Shown piece after piece: positions 38,301-48,356 of a stretch of DNA of 64,000 nucleotides. Below the pieces are notes generated by a model, which was not told the DNA's origin, did not search any database, and worked only from the letters and a program-made list of their open reading frames with translations. The DNA is taken from assembly GCA_964057225.1 (NCBI GenBank), contig OZ059898.1, positions 15,973,267 through 16,037,266 on the forward strand. Direction: 5' to 3'. The position numbers and the translations under genes were made by a program. This DNA comes from Auanema rhodensis (Eukaryota > Nematoda > Chromadorea > Rhabditida > Rhabditidae). Positions within the stretch are counted from its first letter, which is position 1; every line of letters begins with the position of its first letter.

Positions 38301-40988
38301 TTTAAAAATTTTGACCACTGAGCGGATCGAACGCCCAACCTTTCGAACTGGAGTCGAACGCGCTACCATTGCGCCAAGCAGTCATATTAGGGTTGCTTCC
38401 AAAGTGTTTCATAACTGCAAATCTGAGATGCTTCATGAACATAAAAGTTGGAACAGAGTAAAAGTGTTTCATAACTGCAAATCTGAGATGCTTCATGAAC
38501 ATAAAAGTTGGAACAGAGTAAAATGAAGTTGCATCGACTTGTTTTTAAAAATTTTGACCACTGAGCGGATCGAACGCCCAACCTTTCGATCTGGAGTCGA
38601 ACGCGCTACCATTGCGCCAAGCAGTCATATTAGGGTTGCTTCCAAAGTGTTTCATAACTGCAAATCTGAGATGCTTCATGAACATAAAAGTTGGAACAGA
38701 GTAAAAGTGTTTCATAACTGCAAATCTGAGATGCTTCATGAACATAAAAGTTGGAACAGAGTAAAATGAAGTTGCATCGACTTGTTTTTAAAAATTTTGA
38801 CCACTGAGCGGATCGAACGCCCAACCTTTCGATCTGGAGTCGAACGCGCTACCATTGCGCCAAGCAGTCATATTAGGGTTGCTTCCAAAGTGTTTCATAA
38901 CTGCAAATCTGAGATGCTTCATGAACATAAAAGTTGGAACAGAGTAAAATGAAGTTGCATCGACTTGTTTTTAAAAATTTTGACCACTGAGCGGATCGAC
39001 CGCCCAACCTTTCGATCTGGAGTCGAACGCGCTACCATTGCGCCAAGCAGTCATATTAGGGTCGCTTCCAAAGTGTTTCATAACTGCAAATCTGTGATGC
39101 TTCATGAACATAAAAGATAGAACAGAGTAAAATGAAGTTGCATTGACTTGTTTTTAAAAATTTTGACCACTGAGCGGATCGAACGCCCAACCTTTCGATC
39201 TGGAGTCGAACGCGCTACCATTGCGCCAAGCAGTCATATTAGGGTTGCTTCCAAAGTGTTTCATAGCTGCAAATCTGAGATGCTTCATGAACATAAAAGT
39301 TCGAACAGAGTGAAATGAAGTTGCATCGACTTGTTTTTAAAAATTTTGACCACTGAGCGGATCGAACGCCCAACCTTTCGATCTGGAGTCGAACGCGCTA
39401 CCATTGCGCCAAGCAGTCATTTCATAACTGCAAATCTGAGATGCTTCATGAACATACAAGTTGGAACAGAGTAGAAGTGTTTCATAACTGCAAATCTGAG
39501 ATGCTTCATGAACATAAAAGATAGAACAGAGTAAAATGAAGTTGCATCGACTTGTTTTTAAAAATTTTGACCACTGAGCGGATCGAACGCCCAACCTTTC
39601 GATCTGGAGTCGAACGCGCTACCATTGCGCCAAGCAGTCATATTAGGGTTGCTTCCAAAGTGTTTCATAACTGCAAATCTGAGATGCTTCATGAACATAC
39701 AAGTTGGAACAGAGTAAAAGTGTTTCATAACTGCAAATCTGAGATGCTTCATGAACATACAAGTTGGAACACAGTAAAAGTGTTTCATAACTGCAAATCT
39801 GAGATGCTTCATGAACATAAAATTTGGAACAGAGTAAAATGAAGTTGCATCGACTTGTTTTTAAAAATTTTGACCACTGAGCGGATCGAACGCCCAACCT
39901 TTCGATCTGGAGTCGAACGCGCTACCATTGCGCCAAGCAGTCATATTAGGGTTGCTTCCAAAGTGTTTCATAACTGCAAATCTGATATGCTTCATGAACA
40001 TAAAAGTTGGAACAGAGTAAAAGTGTTTCATAACTGCAAATCTGAGATGCTTCATGAACATAAAAGTTCGAACAGAGTGAAATGAAGTTGCATCGACTTG
40101 TTTTTAAAAATTTTGACCACTGAGCGGATCGAACGCCCAACCTTTCGATCTGGAGTCGAACGCGCTACCATTGCGCCAAGCAGTCATATTAGGGTTGCTT
40201 CCAAAGTGTTTCATAACTGCAAATCTGTGATGCTTCATGAACATAAAAGATAGAACAGAGTAAAATGAAGTTGAATCGACTTGTTTTTAAAAATTTTGAC
40301 CACTGAGCGGATCGAACGCCCAACCTTTCGATCTGGAGTCGAACGCGCTACCATTGCGCCAAACAGTCATATTAGGGTCGCTTCCAAAGTGTTTCATAAC
40401 TGCAAATCTGAGATGCTTCATAAACATACAAGTTGGAACATAGTAAAAGTGTTTCATAACTGCAAATCTGAGATGCTTCATGAACATACAAGTTGGAACA
40501 GAGTAAAAGTGTTTCATAACTGTAAATCTGAGATGCTTCATGAACATAAAAGATAGAACAGAGTAAAATGAAGTTGCATCGACTTGTTTTTAAAAATTTT
40601 GACCACTGAGCGGATCGAACGCCCAACCTTTCGATCTGGAGTCGAACGCGCTACCATTGCGCCAAGCAGTCATATTAGGGTTGCTTCCAAAGTGTTTCAT
40701 AACTGCAAATCTGATATGCTTCATGAATATACAAGTTGGAACAGAGTAAAAGTGTTTCATAACTGCAAATCTGAGATGCTTCATGAACATAAAAGATAGA
40801 ACAGAGTAAAATGAAGTTGCATTGACTTGTTTTTAAAAATTTTGACCACTGAGCGGATCGAACGCCCAACCTTTCGATCTGGAGTCGAACGCGCTACCAT
40901 TGCGCCAAGCAGTCATATTAGGGTTGCTTCCAAAGTGTTTCATAGCTGCAAATCTGAGATGCTTCATGAACATAAAAGTTCGAACAGA

Positions 40989-40992
40989 GTGA
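40989..40992. repeat. Left 4-bp target duplication (gtga) of LTR element B
   Basis: gtga before the element is repeated at 42906-42909 after it. The satellite variant cagagtgaaatgaag has it once. Confidence 0.85.
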
Positions 40993-41068
40993 CGTTCCAT
41001 TCGGACTCCCCATAAATGTAGCTGAAGGGTTAGAGCCGGACGACCAGAGGACCGAGGAATGGCTCCGC
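40993..41068 (+). repeat. Remnant of the 5' LTR of element B
   Basis: 76 bp matching the start of the 3' LTR (42561-42636) base for base by eye, from cgttccattc to ggctccgc, then abruptly unrelated sequence. Confidence 0.88.
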
Positions 41069-41581
41069 ATCAAACATAAAATGGAGATACACGAACCATT
41101 AAAATTATATCAAGATTTAGCCTATAAGCCAAAACTCCTTCTCCATCGTACTCAACGATGGATTCGTATAATTTCCACAGGACTTAAGTCATGCCAGTGG
41201 GATTATAACGTTGGAAATCCATTTTTTTCTTTCTATCTTTTCTTTTCTTTTGTTTCTAACCTTAAAATAAATGTCCAAAGGCCGCAAAAGTACAAAGGGG
41301 ACGACATGAATAAAGTTTTTTTTAAAGATTCTAGAGCAGTAAGAAAACAAAATTAGAGGAAAGTGCAAGAGCGGATAAAAATAGTTTTTGCGAAGAGATA
41401 AACATCATTAACTATAATAAGCTTACGGTAGATAGGCGGAGTCAGATTCCTGGCCAGGATTTGAAAAACTCCCTCTCATTTACCCTCCGCATCGCCCAGC
41501 AAAGCATGACTATCCTATTGCTCCCGAATCTTTCTCTCTCCCAACACACATCTAAAAGAATCTAACGCACCTTGCGTCAAC

Positions 41582-41941
41582 ATCCCACATGTAGCTCACC
41601 ATTCTCGGTTTTTCCAAACCAAAAGTCCTACAAAGGTGGCCAAAAGATTCTCATCGGCTTTCCGAGCCCTTTACCCGTCCGATATCAACAGTGACGCTAC
41701 TGTCGCAAGTCGTACCGGAAGCCGTACCCGACTTCTCAGTGTTCAAATAGAAAAACCGCACCAACCAGACGAGAAGCCGAAGCCGCAAGTCGACAAATTC
41801 TATACTCCCCGAGAAGGCACATATTCACCTTCTGACGACACCGACGAAGATCCGGACTTCATCATAGCCGACGACAGAAAAAACTTTATATACATTCTTT
41901 TCTTTTCTGTAAATTGTAAAATGAAAGTAACGGTGAATTAG
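41582..41941 (+). CDS. Coding region of element B homologous to that of element A
   Basis: An open frame without an initial ATG. Its start aligns with 26223 of element A (IPHV, HSRFFQTKS, TKV, KRF), and the later motif KFYTPREGTYSP is followed by an acidic run (SDDTDEDPDF). After that the frame runs into low-complexity sequence and stops, so the C-terminal part seen in element A is missing. Function unknown; no enzyme or zinc-knuckle motif is visible. Confidence 0.5.
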   Translation: MPHVAHHSRFFQTKSPTKVAKRFSSAFRALYPSDINSDATVASRTGSRTRLLSVQIEKPHQPDEKPKPQVDKFYTPREGTYSPSDDTDEDPDFIIADDRKNFIYILFFSVNCKMKVTVN

Positions 41942-42550
41942 AAAATTTTTGATGAGAGATTAAGGAAGTAAACAAACAAAAATAAGGAACAAGCAAAAAT
42001 ATAATAGAAATAAATGGCTACCGTAACCCTATACGACCGATAGAGATATTATTTTGCGCTAAACTGAGCTCCATATGTATCTCCAAGAAGAGACGAACAT
42101 TGGCAGGCGCCTAAGCCACACCCCATCTGAGTGGTAGCCTCCATTAGTACTCAAGGATTCATTCAGAGAGACACATGAAGACGAAAAAAATTAATAACTA
42201 AAAATCTTTATCCCCATTCATTAGGATACGAGTAACCATATACGCAAAAAGTTGAATAATTCCTTATTATCTCACATAAATCACACATTCATGAAACAAA
42301 GAAATATTTTTATTACAGCACTGCAATGACTAAATTTATTTTCTAATCCTCCGTTACAAAATAACATGAAACCTATTATTGTATTTAAATTCTATCTTAA
42401 TACCATAAAGAAACCTATTAAAACTATTTAAATATCTTTCTACATGTAGATTTTAAAACTTTTGAATTTTTTTTGTAAACTCCTATACTCTAAAACTCAG
42501 CTACATATACACTAAAAACTCTTTATATCGCGCGGACGCGAAAAATCTTT

Positions 42551-42557
42551 GAAAAGG
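42551..42557 (+). other. Polypurine tract of element B
   Basis: GAAAAGG just before the 3' LTR, in the same position as the GAAAAAATGG of element A. Confidence 0.5.
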
Positions 42558-42560
42558 TCA

Positions 42561-42905
42561 CGTTCCATTCGGACTCCCCATAAATGTAGCTGAAGGGTTA
42601 GAGCCGGACGACCAGAGGACCGAGGAATGGCTCCGCCTTCCCTCGTTCCCTTGGTCGGGAGTTCGCCTCTTAGCAAGCTCATGGACGGCTTGTAGTTTAG
42701 TCTTTATACTTATATTTATCTTATTGTATTGTATCTTTATCTTTGTATATTATTGTTGTAGTTTCATGCCAATAAATCTTTCTCTCTTTTATCTTATGAT
42801 TGACCTTATGCTCTTTATTCCTTACCGCTACACCAAGGAATACTATGCGCGTCATAGTATAAACTATGATGGTTTATATTATCGACGCAGGAGCATAACG
42901 GAACG
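42561..42905 (+). repeat. 3' LTR of element B
   Basis: 345 bp, cgttccattcgg to gcataacggaacg. It aligns at both ends with the LTR of element A (accgctaca, ggaatacta, gagcataacggaacg). It contains an AATAAA at about 42772 (tgccaataaatc). Confidence 0.88.
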
Positions 42906-44672
42906 GTGAAATGAAGTTGCATCGACTTGTTTTTAAAAATTTTGACCACTGAGCGGATCGAACGCCCAACCTTTCGATCTGGAGTCGAACGCGCTACCAT
43001 TGCGCCAAGCAGTCATATTAGGGTTGCTTCCAAAGTGTTTCATAACTGCAAATCTGATATGCTTCATCAACATAAAAGTTGGAACAGAGTAAAAGTGTTT
43101 CATAACTGCAAATCTGAGATGCTTCATGAACATAAAAGTTCGAACAGAGTGAAATGAAGTTGCATCGACTTGTTTTTAAAAATTTTGACCACTGAGCGGA
43201 TCGAACGCCCAACCTTTCGATCTGGAGTCGAACGCGCTACCATTGCGCCAAGCAGTCATATTAGGGTTGCTTCCAAAGTGTTTCATAACTGCAAATCTGA
43301 TATGCTTCATGAACATAAAAGTTGGAACAGAGTAAAAGTGTTTCATAACTGCAAATCTGAGATGCTTCATAAACATACAAGTTGGAACAGAGTGAAAGTG
43401 TTTCATAACTGCAAATCTGTGATACTCCATGAACATAAAAGATAGAACAGAGTAAAATGAAGTTGCATCGACTTGTTTTTAAAAATTTTGACCACTGAGC
43501 GGATCGAACGCCCAACCTTTCGATCTGGAGTCGAACGCGCTACCATTGCGCCAAGCAGTCATATTAGGGTTGCTTCCAAAGTGTTTCATAACTGCAAATC
43601 TGAGATGCTTCATGAACATACAAGTTGGAACAGAGTAAAAGTGTTTCATAACTGCAAATCTGAGATGCTTCATGAACATAAAAGATAGAACAGAGTAAAA
43701 TGAAGTTGCATTGACTTGTTTTTAAAAATTTTGACCACTGAGCGGATCGAACGCCCAACCTTTCGATCTGGAGTCGAACGCGCTACCATTGCGCCAAGCA
43801 GTCATATTAGGGTTGCTTCCAAAGTGTTTCATAGCTGCAAATCTGAGATGCTTCATGAACATAAAAGTTCGAACAGAGTGAAATGAAGTTGCATCGACTT
43901 GTTTTTAAAAATTTTGACCACTGAGCGGATCGAACGCCCAACCTTTCGATCTGGAGTCGAACGCGCTACCATTGCGCCAAGCAGTCATATTAGGGTTGCT
44001 TCCAAAGTGTTTCATAACTGCAAATCTGAGATGCTTCATGAACATACAAGTTGGAACAGAGTAAAAGTGTTTCATAACTGCAAATCTGAGATGCTTCATG
44101 AACATACAAGTTGGAACACAGTAAAAGTGTTTCATAACTGCAAATCTGAGATGCTTCATGAACATAAAATTTGGAACAGAGTAAAATGAAGTTGCATCGA
44201 CTTGTTTTTAAAAATTTTGACCACTGAGCGGATCGAACGCCCAACCTTTCGATCTGGAGTCGAACGCGCTACCATTGCGCCAAGCAGTCATATTAGGGTC
44301 GCTTCCAAAGTGTTTCATAACTGCAAATCTGTGATGCTTCATGAACATAAGAGATAGAACAGAGTAAAATGAAGTTGAATCGACTTGTTTTTAAAAATTT
44401 TGACCACTGAGCGGATCGAACGCCCAACCTTTCGATCTGGAGTCGAACGCGCTACCATTGCGCCAAACAGTCATATTAGGGTCGCTTCCAAAGTGTTTCA
44501 TAACTGCAAATCTGAGATGCTTCATAAACATACAAGTTGGAACATAGTTAAAGTGTTTCATAACTGCAAATCTGAGATGCTTCATGAACATACAAGTTGG
44601 AACAGAGTAAAAGTGTTTCATAACTGCAAATCTGAGATGCTTCATGAACATAAAATTTGGAACAGAGTAAAA

Positions 44673-47600
44673 TGAAGTTGCATCGACTTGTTTTTAAAAA
44701 TTTTGACCACTGAGCGGATCGAACGCCCAACCTTTCGATCTGGAGTCGAACGCGCTACCATTGCGCCAAGCAGTCATATTAGGGTTGCTTCCAAAGTGTT
44801 TCATAACTGCAAATCTGATATGCTTCATGAACATAAAAGTTGGAACAGAGTAAAAGTGTTTCATAACTGCAAATCTGAGATGCTTCATAAACATACAAGT
44901 TGGAACAGAGTGAAAGTGTTTCATAACTGCAAATCTGTGATACTCCATGAACATAAAATTTGGAACAGAGTAAAATGAAGTTGCATCGACTTGTTTTTAA
45001 AAATTTTGACCACTGAGCGGATCGAACGCCCAACCTTTCGATCTGGAGTCGAACGCGCTACCATTGCGCCAAGCAGTCATATTAGGGTTGCTTCCAAAGT
45101 GTTTCATAACTGCAAATCTGAGATGCTTCATGAACATACAAGTTGGAACAGAGTAGAAGTGTTTCATAACTGCAAATCTGAGATGCTTCATGAACATAAA
45201 AGATAGAACAGAGTAAAATGAAGTTGCATCGACTTGTTTTTAAAAATTTTGACCACTGAGCGGATCGAACGCCCAACCTTTCGATCTGGAGTCGAACGCG
45301 CTACCATTGCGCCAAGCAGTCATATTAGGGTCGCTTCCAAAGTGTTTCATAACTGCAAATCTGAGATGCTTCATAAACATACAAGTTGGAACAGAGTAAA
45401 AGTGTTTCATAACTGCAAATCTGAGATGCTTCATGAACATACAAGTTGGAACACAGTAAAAGTGTTTCATAACTGCAAATCTGAGATGCTTCATGAACAT
45501 AAAATTTGGAACAGAGTAAAATGAAGTTGCATCGACTTGTTTTTAAAAATTTTGACCACTGAGCGGATCGAACGCCCAACCTTTCGATCTGGAGTCGAAC
45601 GCGCTACCATTGCGCCAAGCAGTCATATTAGGGTCGATTCCAAAGTGTTTCATAACTGCAAATCTGAGATGCTTCATAAACATACAAGTTGGAACAGAGT
45701 GAAAGTGTTTCATAACTGCAAATCTGTGATGCTTCATGAACATAAAAGATAGAACAGAGTAAAATGAAGTTGCATCGACTTGTTTTTAAAAATTTTGACC
45801 ACTGAGCGGATCGAACGCCCAACCTTTCGATCTGGAGTCGAACGCGCTACCATTGCGCCAAGCAGTCATATTAGGGTCGCTTCCAAAGTGTTTCATAACT
45901 GCAAATCTGAGATGCTTCATGAACATACAAGTTGGAACACAGTAAAAGTGTTTCATAACTGCAAATCTGAGATGCTTCATGAACATAAAATTTGGAACAG
46001 AGTAAAATGAAGTTGCATCGACTTTTTTTTAAAATTTTGACCACTGAGCGGATCGAACGCCCAACCTTTCGATCTGGAGTCGAACGCGCTACCATTGCGC
46101 CAAGCAGTCATATTAGGGTCGCTTCCAAAGTGTTTCATAACTGCAAATCTGTGATGCTTCATGACCATAAAAGATAGAACAGAGTAAAATCAAGTTGCAT
46201 CGACTTGTTTTTAAAAATTTTGACCACTGAGCGGATCGAACGCCCAACCTTTCGATCTGGAGTCGAACGCGCTACCATTGCGCCAAGCAGTCATATTAGG
46301 GTCGATTCCAAAGTGTTTCATAACTGCAAATCTGAGATGCTTCATAAACATACAAGTTGGAACAGAGTGAAAGTGTTTCATAACTGCAAATCTGAGATGC
46401 TTCATAAACATACAAGTTGGAACAGAGTGAAAGTGTTTCATAACTGCAAATCTGTGATACTCCATGAACATAAAATTTGGAACAGAGTAAAATGAAGTTG
46501 CATCGACTTGTTTTTAAAAATTTTGACCACTGAGCGGATCGAACGCCCAACCTTTCGATCTGGAGTCGAACGCGCTACCATTGCGCCAAGCAGTCATATT
46601 AGGGTTGCTTCCAAAGTGTTTCATAACTGCAAATCTGAGATGCTTCATGAACATACAAGTTGGAACAGAGTAGAAGTGTTTCATAACTGCAAATCTGAGA
46701 TGCTTCATGAACATAAAAGATAGAACAGAGTAAAATGAAGTTGCATCGACTTGTTTTTAAAAATTTTGACCACTGAGCGGATCGAACGCCCAACCTTTCG
46801 ATCTGGAGTCGAACGCGCTACCATTGCGCCAAGCAGTCATATTAGGGTCGCTTCCAAAGTGTTTCATAACTGCAAATCTGAGATGCTTCATAAACATACA
46901 AGTTGGAACAGAGTAAAAGTGTTTCATAACTGCAAATCTGAGATGCTTCATGAACATACAAGTTGGAACACAGTAAAAGTGTTTCATAACTGCAAATCTG
47001 AGATGCTTCATGAACATAAAATTTGGAACAGAGTAAAATGAAGTTGCATCGACTTGTTTTTAAAAATTTTGACCACTGAGCGGATCGAACGCCCAACCTT
47101 TCGATCTGGAGTCGAACGCGCTACCATTGCGCCAAGCAGTCATATTAGGGTCGATTCCAAAGTGTTTCATAACTGCAAATCTGAGATGCTTCATAAACAT
47201 ACAAGTTGGAACAGAGTGAAAGTGTTTCATAACTGCAAATCTGTGATGCTTCATGAACATAAAAGATAGAACAGAGTAAAATGAAGTTGCATCGACTTGT
47301 TTTTAAAAATTTTGACCACTGAGCGGATCGAACGCCCAACCTTTCGATCTGGAGTCGAACGCGCTACCATTGCGCCAAGCAGTCATATTAGGGTCGCTTC
47401 CAAAGTGTTTCATAACTGCAAATCTGAGATGCTTCATAAACATACAAGTTGGAACAGAGTAAAAGTGTTTCATAACTGCAAATCTGAGATGCTTCATGAA
47501 CATACAAGTTGGAACAGAGTAAAAGTGTTTCATAACTGCAAATCTGAGATGCTTCATGAACATACAAGTTGGAACACAGTAAAAGTGTTTCATAACTGCA

Positions 47601-47826
47601 AATCTGAGATGCTTCATGAACATAAAATTTGGAACAGAGTAAAATGAAGTTGCATCGACTTTTTTTTAAAATTTTGACCACTGAGCGGATCGAACGCCCA
47701 ACCTTTCGATCTGGAGTCGAACGCGCTACCATTGCGCCAAGCAGTCATATTAGGGTCGCTTCCAAAGTGTTTCATAACTGCAAATCTGTGATGCTTCATG
47801 ACCATAAAAGATAGAACAGAGTAAAA
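44673..47826. repeat. ~1.5-kb higher-order repeat, two copies
   Basis: Units of 303 + 243 + 303 + 243 + 243 + 182 bp (1517 bp) from 44673 recur from 46190. In the second copy the fifth unit has two extra 60-mers (1637 bp in total). The T4-terminator variant and the ccataaaagatag variant occur once in each copy. Confidence 0.85.
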
Positions 47827-47857
47827 TGAAGTTGCATCGACTTGTTTTTAAAAATTT

Positions 47858-47929
47858 TGACCACTGAGCGGATCGAACGCCCAACCTTTCGATCTGGAGT
47901 CGAACGCGCTACCATTGCGCCAAGCAGTC
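47858..47929 (-). tRNA. tRNA-Trp: tRNA-Trp(CCA)-like copy directly downstream of the BEL insertion
   Basis: Consensus cloverleaf with anticodon CCA and a T5 terminator. Its 5' end (47929) is separated from the first LTR base (47935) by only atatt. The retroelement is transcribed in the same direction and lies upstream, so all natural 5'-flanking satellite of this copy beyond 5 bp has been replaced by the LTR. Confidence 0.85.
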
Positions 47930-47934
47930 ATATT

Positions 47935-48241
47935 TGGACTATGTATCCAAGAGTTATTCCAGAGGAATAGTTGTAGTATTACACGTTCGACGTGATACAG
48001 GAGTTAATACCGTTTAGGAGTATTAACGGAGGCTGATACTCGAAGAGAGTATTATCAGGGTTGAACTTCGCAGATTTGAGTTTAAAAGGTTTATTAAATA
48101 AAGATGGTACAGTGGTAGAAAAGTTAGATTCGAAAGTGAAGGTTTCTTGGGTTTATATATGATTTAGCTTAAGGGTGATATTTGATATTTGAATAGAAAG
48201 GTCACGTTAATGTAAACTATAGAGGTGATAAAAGTTCAACA
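47935..48241 (-). repeat. 3' LTR of BEL copy 1 (right boundary estimated)
   Basis: Starts TGGACTATG on the plus strand. I place the other end at CA (48240-48241) because the minus strand there reads CAAAGAA before TG, a weak purine tract. The end is not proven, since no unshared junction lies in the window. An AATAAA on the minus strand (about 48091-48096) may be the polyadenylation signal. The stretch from here to the stop codon at 48357 holds no gene. Confidence 0.65.
47955..48058. other. Four consecutive stem-loops in the LTR
   Basis: TATTCC/GGAATA (47955-47969, loop aga); GTAT-CACG/CGTGATAC (47976-47998, 2-nt bulge, loop ttcga); GTTAATAC/GTATTAAC (48003-48027); CTGA-TACTC/GAGTA-TCAG (48033-48058, 3-nt bulge). 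They lie at the 3' end of the LTR on the element's strand, next to the primer-binding site in the 5' copy. The same series is at 55861-55964 and 63767-63870. Confidence 0.6.
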
Positions 48242-48356
48242 TTCTTTGAGAATGTTGCGCAATAGGTTAATGATACAATTATTCGGTTAATAGATAATGG
48301 TTTAGTATTTCAGAAGAGTTATGTTTATATTGTAAATCATTATATTTTGTTAATAG

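Larger units (their letters stand above)
27825..40992. repeat. tRNA-Trp-bearing satellite, block 3
   Basis: 123 + 60n units as in block 1. Minus-strand tRNA-Trp-like copies (72 nt) have left ends at 27881, 28124, 28547, 28910, 29153, 29576, 29819, 30182, 30425, 30608, 31091, 31454, 31697, 32060, 32303, 32546, 32729, 32972, 33335, 33578, 33761, 34004, 34367, 34610, 34793, 35036, 35399, 35762, 36125, 36368, 36611, 36854, 37097, 37400, 37643, 37886, 38069, 38312, 38555, 38798, 38981, 39164, 39347, 39568, 39871, 40114, 40297, 40600, 40843 (49 complete). Copies at 36368, 36854, 37886 and 38312 have T at the last anticodon-loop base (CTCCAGT). Those at 36125, 37400, 37643 and 38069 have a G-T closing pair in the anticodon stem. 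From ~38965 rightwards new variants appear (aaaagatagaacag, ggtcgcttcc, cataaacatac). The unit at 39347 has lost ~22 bp after gcagtcat. Confidence 0.97.
40993..42905 (+). mobile_element. LTR retrotransposon B, related to A, with a 5' deletion
   Basis: The right LTR is full length (345 bp). At the left only the first 76 bp of the LTR remain (40993-41068), joined to internal sequence, so the rest of the 5' LTR and the start of the internal region are deleted. The ends cgttccattcgg and gcataacggaacg, the 4-bp target duplication, the purine tract and the internal coding block are shared with element A, but the sequences are clearly diverged between. An ORF at 41081-41356 shows no recognisable family. 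Positions 41942-42540 are AT-rich with nothing I can name. Confidence 0.82.
42906..47934. repeat. tRNA-Trp-bearing satellite, block 4 (diverged sub-domain)
   Basis: 123 + 60n units. tRNA-Trp-like copies (minus, 72 nt) have left ends at 42943, 43186, 43489, 43732, 43915, 44218, 44401, 44704, 45007, 45250, 45553, 45796, 46038, 46221, 46524, 46767, 47070, 47313, 47675 and 47858 (20 complete). This block is richer in variants than the left of the window: aaaagatagaacag, aaaatttggaac, ggtcgattcc, cttcataaacatac, gtgatactccatg. At 46038 and 47675 the tract before the tRNA end reads ttttttttaaaa, shortening the minus-strand terminator from T5 to T4. The block ends at the BEL insertion. Confidence 0.96.

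Noticed and set aside
42724..42909. 61-codon ORF in the right LTR of element B
   Set aside because: It runs through the LTR and into the satellite, so it is a chance frame across an insertion junction.
1..47934. Regularly spaced repeats resembling a CRISPR array
   Set aside because: The spacers are not unique: both components are near-identical tandem repeats, and the context is eukaryotic.
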